18,199 nt of DNA from Caldithrix sp. (GTDB lineage Bacteria; KSB1; UBA2214; DYKH01). Location: the NCBI GenBank assembly GCA_020722685.1, contig DYKH01000104.1:1-18199 (forward strand), in the 5' to 3' direction. Made by a program: the position numbers and the translations under genes. Below are positions 14,499 to 18,199 of the stretch, in pieces (position 1 is the stretch's first letter; every line of letters begins with the position of its first letter). Under the pieces are notes generated by a model that worked only from the letters and a program-made list of their open reading frames with translations, did no database searches and was not told the origin of the DNA.

Positions 14499-14650
14499 GC
14501 CTTTTTTTGAATATTTTTCTATAGGTTGAAACGTGGTCGCAAAAATGTTCAATATGTAGTGTCCGATGATCAGAGAATCAAAGCATTTGACGATCTGGGG
14601 CGGCACAAACAAAACCGCCTCGTCGGTTTGGCCGGGCGAGGCGGTTTGTG
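14478..14650. repeat. direct repeat, copy 2 (terminator plus promoter block)
   Basis: Second copy of the block at 13297..13468, shifted by 1181 bases. Its hairpin has a longer stem than copy 1. Most of the 397-base gene-free stretch 14346..14742 is this block; the remaining parts (14346..14461 and 14651..14742) show no further gene. Confidence 0.9.
14604..14647 (-). terminator. intrinsic terminator after the OsmC-like gene
   Basis: AAACCGCCTCG (14612..14622) and CGAGGCGGTTT (14637..14647) form an 11-base perfect stem with a 14-base loop, followed on the minus strand by TGTTTGTG. It is 96 bases past the stop of the OsmC-like gene. The stem could also work weakly on the plus strand. Confidence 0.75.
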
Positions 14651-14742
14651 CACCATGAATCTTTGGAAAAGTCGATAGACTCCTGTTAGCGGGTGATCAA
14701 TCCATTTCGGCTGCTCACTATTTGTCGATTTCCTTTGCGCAT

Positions 14743-15141
14743 TCAGGCAAAAGCAGGTATAGTCTGCCCGACGTTTGCATTGATCTCAAATTCGGGGGGA
14801 ACTTGCATAAGCTTCTTCACGGCGCATTGATCGGCGGCGCGAATAACTGCTTCTTTGTACTTTTCCGGAAAGCCTTCCGGCAAGTTTATGTCTAACGTGA
14901 TTTTTTTAACCATGTAAGTGAATGGATCCGTATCCATTTTTTGGACAATTTCCAGACCCTTTGTGGGAATGCCGCGCTGCTTGCAAAAGCTTAACACGTA
15001 AATACCGGCGCAGGTGCCGATGGACGCTAAGAATAATGCAAACGGCGGAGGCGCGGTCCCGTCCTGATTGGTAGCGATGGTGAATGGGCCGTACTCCGCA
15101 TCGACTCGGAGATTACCAGGAAACTTGACTATGAGTTCCAA
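14743..15141 (-). CDS. OsmC/Ohr-family protein
   Basis: 132 residues, normal for the small cytoplasmic OsmC fold. The two conserved cysteines are present: Cys44 in LASIGTCAGIYVL and Cys106 in AADQCAVKKLM; Cys53 is extra. OsmC/Ohr members reduce organic or lipid hydroperoxides through these cysteines, while the YhfA-like branch has no proven role; this short form (no N-terminal hairpin of classic Ohr) fits the YhfA-like branch better. The start is TTG at 15141, preceded by AAGGAGGT at close spacing, the strongest ribosome site in the window. It is a single-gene unit ending at the terminator in repeat copy 2, and is divergent from the membrane protein gene at 15382. Confidence 0.88.
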   Translation of the reverse strand: MELIVKFPGNLRVDAEYGPFTIATNQDGTAPPPFALFLASIGTCAGIYVLSFCKQRGIPTKGLEIVQKMDTDPFTYMVKKITLDINLPEGFPEKYKEAVIRAADQCAVKKLMQVPPEFEINANVGQTIPAFA

Positions 15142-15324
15142 ATTTACCTCCTTGTTTTTCTCGTGTGAATTTGCTAAAGTGAAGTGTTAGATGTGTCCGT
15201 GCAGCAAAGGATTCAAGAGCCCATTTGCGGAAAGTGGGCAGAAGACCTTTTTGTCAGCGGCTCGAGCCCTTTGATCGCAGAGCGGAGAAGCCGCTTCACA
15301 TTTCATAAGAGCGAGCAAAGGTTC

Positions 15325-15350
15325 TCGATTCAGCAATCGGCTTGAATCGA
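15325..15350. repeat. inverted repeat upstream of membrane protein gene
   Basis: TCGATTCA (15325..15332) and TGAATCGA (15343..15350) are exact reverse complements with a 10-base loop, 31 bases before the ATG at 15382. It could be an mRNA hairpin in the leader or a regulator site; no promoter could be placed nearby. Confidence 0.45.
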
Positions 15351-15381
15351 CAGATTGTCATTCAAAGAGGGAGGCGCCACC

Positions 15382-15966
15382 ATGGATACCGTGACCAAGT
15401 ATTGCGACGCGACGTGCATTTGCATTGTGCTGATCATTGCCCTAATCATCCTCTTTGTCATTGTCTCGCGAAAAATCAATGTTCAGGTTACACAAACTCA
15501 GGGGCAGTCGGCGACCGCAGCGCAGAAGACCTTATGGGCCCTCGTCAAGCAGAAAATCGTCATATTCTCTGTCTCTGTCGTACTGACGCTGACATTAACA
15601 ATAAGCCTCGATATTGCATTGAATTTGAAAATCTTTGCGACGCTATGTTCGATGATGAATACAGATGGTGACGGTGCAGAATGCGTACAGCATGGAGAAA
15701 CCAAAACTATCACGAAAAGCAAGTATGACACGGATCCTGCGAACGATGTGTACATAAAGGGCGGTTTGAATGAAAAACAACTGGCTTTGTTAGACACGGT
15801 TTTGATCCACGAGCTGTATAACGGCGGCATTCGGCTTTCAGGTTTTCAGCTCAAGGCGATAGTGGAAGATGACCAGCAAGTTCTCGCAGCCTATAGTCGG
15901 TGGCGCACCTGCAAAGACCTGATGCGTTCCAATGGGAACGTTATTTATCCGGTGGAAACGAAATGA
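15382..15966 (+). CDS. membrane protein with two N-terminal helices, unknown
   Basis: 194 residues from the ATG at 15382, which has GGGAGG about eight bases upstream; an in-frame TTG at 15355 is less likely. Two hydrophobic segments lie at about 11-29 (TCICIVLIIALIILFVIV) and 58-80 (KIVIFSVSVVLTLTLTISLD), separated by a polar loop. Residues 85-194 form a soluble domain with several Cys (89, 101, 177) and an acidic NTDGDGAEC patch. No family is recognised. With a 2-helix hairpin followed by a soluble domain, the C-terminus should be on the same side as the N-terminus. It precedes the DNA glycosylase gene by 39 bases and may share its transcript; there is no evident functional link. Confidence 0.7.
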   Translation: MDTVTKYCDATCICIVLIIALIILFVIVSRKINVQVTQTQGQSATAAQKTLWALVKQKIVIFSVSVVLTLTLTISLDIALNLKIFATLCSMMNTDGDGAECVQHGETKTITKSKYDTDPANDVYIKGGLNEKQLALLDTVLIHELYNGGIRLSGFQLKAIVEDDQQVLAAYSRWRTCKDLMRSNGNVIYPVETK

Positions 15967-16005
15967 AGGGCGGTAGACAAACTCCAGAGATGAGGTATTC
16001 AGGCA

Positions 16006-16932
16006 TTGGCGAATCAAAAGCAATTGACCATTGAGGTTCCTGCGCCTTTCAATTTCGAGGCGGTGATCATCACCCACGGCTGGTTTCAACTGCCGCCCTT
16101 TTATTGGGATGGCCAAACCAAGACGCTAAATTGGGCAGTCAAGTGCGATGACGCTTCGCCCATACTGGTACAGATTAGCCAAAACAAATCCGCGGCCAAA
16201 AAGAAAAAGCCGGAAGTGACTCTGGGTTTACCCGACGGGGTGGATGAACATGTCGAAAATGAAATCATTCGCAGATTCCGCCATGTTTTCAATTTGGACT
16301 TGGACCTGACGGAATTTTACAGGATATGCACTCAATACCCCATTCTCGACCAAGTTTTCGCTCGCGGCATGGGCCGTTTGATGCGCGGCGAGTCGCTTTA
16401 CGAAGATGTTTTCAAAAGCATCTGTGGGACGAATGTGCAGTGGCGCCAGGCAGTCAAGATGATACAGGCGATTGCCCAACTTGGCGACACTGTTCCCGGC
16501 ACGGAATATCATGTCCATCCTACCCCAATGCAAGTGCTGAACGCCGGCGAAACCTTTTTGAAAGAAGTGGGCCGAGTCGGCTACCGCAGCGGCTATTTGC
16601 TGCAGTTGTGCGAGCGTTTTGCCGATGGTGAAACCGACGCTCTTCGTGCTGAACGGGGTGAGATGCCTTATGAGGAATTGAAAAAGTATTTTTTGGGCTT
16701 CAAGGGAATCGGCAAGGTCACGGCAAGATATCTGATGGCCCTGTATGGCCATTTCGATGAATTGGCTGTGGACAGTCTCGTAATCTCTTATATGACTGAT
16801 CGGCACTTTAATGGTGTCCGCCCCACGGAAAAGCAAGTGGAAGATTTCTACGCCAAATTCGGTCGGTGGCGATACTTGGCCTATTGGATGGAATTTATCA
16901 TCTCCGGAGGCTGGGTGCCGGATCAAAAATAG
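16006..16932 (+). CDS. HhH-GPD DNA glycosylase (AlkA/OGG1-like)
   Basis: 308 residues. The N-terminal region (FEAVIITHGWFQLPPFYWD, 17-35) matches the beta-sheet domain of AlkA/OGG1 proteins. The helix-hairpin-helix is FKGIGKVTARYLM (232-244), followed by the catalytic aspartate Asp256 in LAVDSL. The OGG1 catalytic lysine position appears to be Val, so a monofunctional, AlkA-type base excision enzyme is more likely than a lyase. SICGTNVQWRQAV (138-150) corresponds to the usual SIIxQQ region but differs at the QQ. It starts with TTG at 16006; GAGG is about ten bases upstream. A terminator follows at 16990, so it ends its transcript. The damaged base removed cannot be told from sequence. Confidence 0.9.
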   Translation: MANQKQLTIEVPAPFNFEAVIITHGWFQLPPFYWDGQTKTLNWAVKCDDASPILVQISQNKSAAKKKKPEVTLGLPDGVDEHVENEIIRRFRHVFNLDLDLTEFYRICTQYPILDQVFARGMGRLMRGESLYEDVFKSICGTNVQWRQAVKMIQAIAQLGDTVPGTEYHVHPTPMQVLNAGETFLKEVGRVGYRSGYLLQLCERFADGETDALRAERGEMPYEELKKYFLGFKGIGKVTARYLMALYGHFDELAVDSLVISYMTDRHFNGVRPTEKQVEDFYAKFGRWRYLAYWMEFIISGGWVPDQK

Positions 16933-16989
16933 GAGCAACTCCTCTAAGCGATCAAAAGGCTAGAGAGTAACTTGTAACTTTCTTAACTT

Positions 16990-17022
16990 GAGGCGCAATT
17001 TTCAATGCTGCCTCTTTTGTTG
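16990..17022 (+). terminator. intrinsic terminator after DNA glycosylase gene
   Basis: GAGGCGCA and TGC-T-GCCTC form an 8-pair stem with one bulged T and an 8-base loop, followed by TTTTGTTGT. It lies about 58 bases past the glycosylase stop codon. Confidence 0.7.
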
Positions 17023-17065
17023 TGTGAACGCCGATTCCTGACGCCTATTTTCCAGGGTTGATACC

Positions 17066-17281
17066 ATGAAGAACGAAATATTAGAAGCTGTTCATTTAGA
17101 TAAGTCACAATTTTCCATCGGTACCCTCGTCGATGATTTCTGTGAAAGGGAGTATTGGCTTTCGAGACCTGTTGTCGAGAGGTTCAAGCAGATCGAGATT
17201 CTGAGGATAATAAACTATGGCGATGGTGCTACCGCAAGACTTCAAAGATTTTTTGAAATTGCTCAACTCGCATCGGATTAG
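17066..17281 (+). CDS. 71-residue protein, possibly orphan antitoxin-like, unknown
   Basis: The ATG at 17066 has AGGG about eight bases upstream. Residues 12-30 (DKSQFSIGTLVDDFCERE) lead into EYWLSRPVVERFKQIEILRI (29-48) and YGDGATARLQRFFEIAQ (51-67). A YWLS-x-P-x-E-R-x-x-x-E-x-L-R pattern followed by YG occurs in small proteins that often sit beside nucleotidyltransferase genes in toxin-antitoxin-like pairs; this is from memory and not proven. No such partner is next to it: the following gene, 40 bases on, is a URO-D-family enzyme. It lies after a terminator, so it probably has its own promoter, which I could not locate. Confidence 0.65.
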   Translation: MKNEILEAVHLDKSQFSIGTLVDDFCEREYWLSRPVVERFKQIEILRIINYGDGATARLQRFFEIAQLASD

Positions 17282-17321
17282 ATAACTAAATGGCTGCGGA
17301 TTAAGAGAAAGCCGAGAGAGA

Positions 17322-18199
17322 ATGAATTCCAAAGAGCGAGTGTATGCGACCCTGCGGCGCAAGCCGGTCGACCGCGTTCCCATCTGGATGTGGTTTCACC
17401 CGGATACTTTGCAACGCCTGAGTAAAGAACTGGAAATTCCCATGGCGAGCGTAGCCGAAGCCCTTGGTGACGATATTCGTCAAGCCTGGGTCGGTAACAA
17501 CTATGCCATGGAAGGCATCGTCCACCCGCACGAAGGCGATTCGCACACAGACGATTGGGGCATTCGCTGGGTCAAAGTGGGGGCGTTCAACCAGATCGCT
17601 TCTTCGCCTTTGGCCGTCGCCGATGATGAACAGATTCGCAATTATCACTACCCTTATGCGGAGACTGACCGGCTCTTGCGAAACATGGAACCGGTCATGG
17701 CAAAAAAAGAGACGCATTTTGTCGGCTGCGATATCTCGCCTTGCTTGTTCGAGATGGTTTGCCGGGTGCGCGGCATGGAAGCCATCCTTACGGATCTGGC
17801 GGAAGCTCCGCAAAGGGCGCAGCTTCTTCTTCAACAAGCCGGCGACTTTTCTCTGCATTTGGCACGTCGCGCTTGTGATCAACTGGCTATCGACTGGCTA
17901 TGGACGGGCGACGACGTGGGCGGACAGCAGTCCATGATCATGAGTCCAGCAATCTGGCGGGAGATGATCAAGCCGCTACTATCAGATATTTTTGCCGTCG
18001 GCAAGGCGCACGGGCTTTGGGTCGCTTATCATTCCTGCGGCTCCATCCGGCCCATTATTCCGGACTTGATCGAGATCGGTTTGGACGTGCTCAATCCCAT
18101 TCAGTGCAATTGCCCGGGGATGGAGCCGCATGAGCTCAAGGAGGAATTCGGCGACCAGCTTTCCTTTTTCGGTGGCATTGACACACAGGATTTGCTGCC
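17322..18199 (+). CDS. URO-D/MtaA-family methyltransferase-like protein, 3' end cut off
   Basis: 292 residues are visible and the frame is open at the window edge; the family is usually 330-380 long. The start MNSKERVYATLRRKPVDRVP is the typical opening of the uroporphyrinogen decarboxylase superfamily, and AYHSCGSIRPIIPDLIEIGL (235-254) plus FFGGIDTQDLL (282-292) are its conserved late motifs. The His-Ser-Cys at 237-239 fits the HxC...C zinc site of MtaA/CmuA-type methylcobamide methyltransferases rather than true HemE, which lacks it; the second Cys would be beyond the window. GAGAGAG directly precedes the ATG at 17322. The cellular substrate is unknown: corrinoid-dependent methyl transfer is the family-based inference. 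Confidence 0.88.
   Translation, partial: MNSKERVYATLRRKPVDRVPIWMWFHPDTLQRLSKELEIPMASVAEALGDDIRQAWVGNNYAMEGIVHPHEGDSHTDDWGIRWVKVGAFNQIASSPLAVADDEQIRNYHYPYAETDRLLRNMEPVMAKKETHFVGCDISPCLFEMVCRVRGMEAILTDLAEAPQRAQLLLQQAGDFSLHLARRACDQLAIDWLWTGDDVGGQQSMIMSPAIWREMIKPLLSDIFAVGKAHGLWVAYHSCGSIRPIIPDLIEIGLDVLNPIQCNCPGMEPHELKEEFGDQLSFFGGIDTQDLL

Noticed and set aside
13201..14612. Two short minus-strand frames (13201..13392 and 14427..14612) share a peptide ending TFQPIEKYSKKGLTFTAKY
   Set aside because: The likeness comes from the DNA direct repeat, whose sequence is a terminator plus promoter; neither frame has a ribosome site, and flanking residues do not match.
13297..14650. Reading the repeat-flanked cassette as a transposon or integron element
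   Set aside because: No transposase or integrase, no target-site duplication recognised, and the repeat is explained by terminator and promoter content. Only a duplicated flanking block can be claimed.
16228..16938. 236-residue minus-strand frame
   Set aside because: Antisense to the DNA glycosylase, whose HhH motif and catalytic Asp are intact.
17301..17882. 193-residue minus-strand frame
   Set aside because: Antisense to the URO-D-family gene, which has clear conserved motifs.
1..18199. tRNA, rRNA, CRISPR array or riboswitch
   Set aside because: I looked for cloverleaf-like segments, regularly spaced repeats and known riboswitch cores by eye and saw none; a covariance-model scan would be the proper test.

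Overview
This is bacterial DNA with tightly packed genes, mostly on the minus strand. I see no rRNA, tRNA, CRISPR array or transposase. The best promoter (13290..13317) has a TTGACT box and a TAnnTTTG-type downstream box, as in the Bacteroidetes/FCB group. Together with the two outer-membrane/lipoprotein genes this suggests a Gram-negative relative of that group (Calditrichota/KSB1-like bacteria would fit). The lineage is inference. TTG starts with good positional support recur.

Region 1 (1..7430) begins with a coiled-coil lipoprotein gene, then carries a manganese/zinc-type metal uptake cluster read right to left: a DtxR/MntR-family regulator, an outer-membrane beta-barrel protein starting directly at the regulator's stop codon, a TroA-like binding lipoprotein, an ABC ATPase and two ABC-3 permeases. 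Both permeases carry a C-terminal cytoplasmic domain that resembles a DtxR/MntR repressor (winged helix plus metal-ligand motifs). The transporter may thus have its own metal sensor on the channel subunits. A palindrome at 7185..7205 is a candidate operator.

Region 2 (7334..8372) has a cation diffusion facilitator with Mn-type membrane motifs, followed by a possible 30-residue peptide gene. With region 1 this makes an import/regulation/export set for one metal.

Region 3 (8565..13317) is a five-gene operon with its own promoter: two D-Ala-D-Ala-ligase-like ATP-grasp enzymes, a GNAT acetyltransferase, a lysine 2,3-aminomutase (KamA) and a third, divergent ATP-grasp enzyme. Start/stop overlaps link the first three and gaps of 17 and 2 bases link the rest. 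It looks like an uncharacterised pathway to a beta-lysine-containing (possibly acetylated) small peptide or conjugate. This is my main candidate for a new system.

Region 4 (13297..14650) is a two-gene cassette of unknown function between two direct copies (about 172 bases, roughly 90% identical by eye) of a terminator-plus-promoter block. Its second gene is split by an in-frame TAA.

Region 5 (14743..18199) holds an OsmC-family protein (minus), then plus-strand genes: a two-helix membrane protein, a HhH-GPD DNA glycosylase with its terminator, a 71-residue orphan protein, and a URO-D/MtaA-like protein cut off by the window end.
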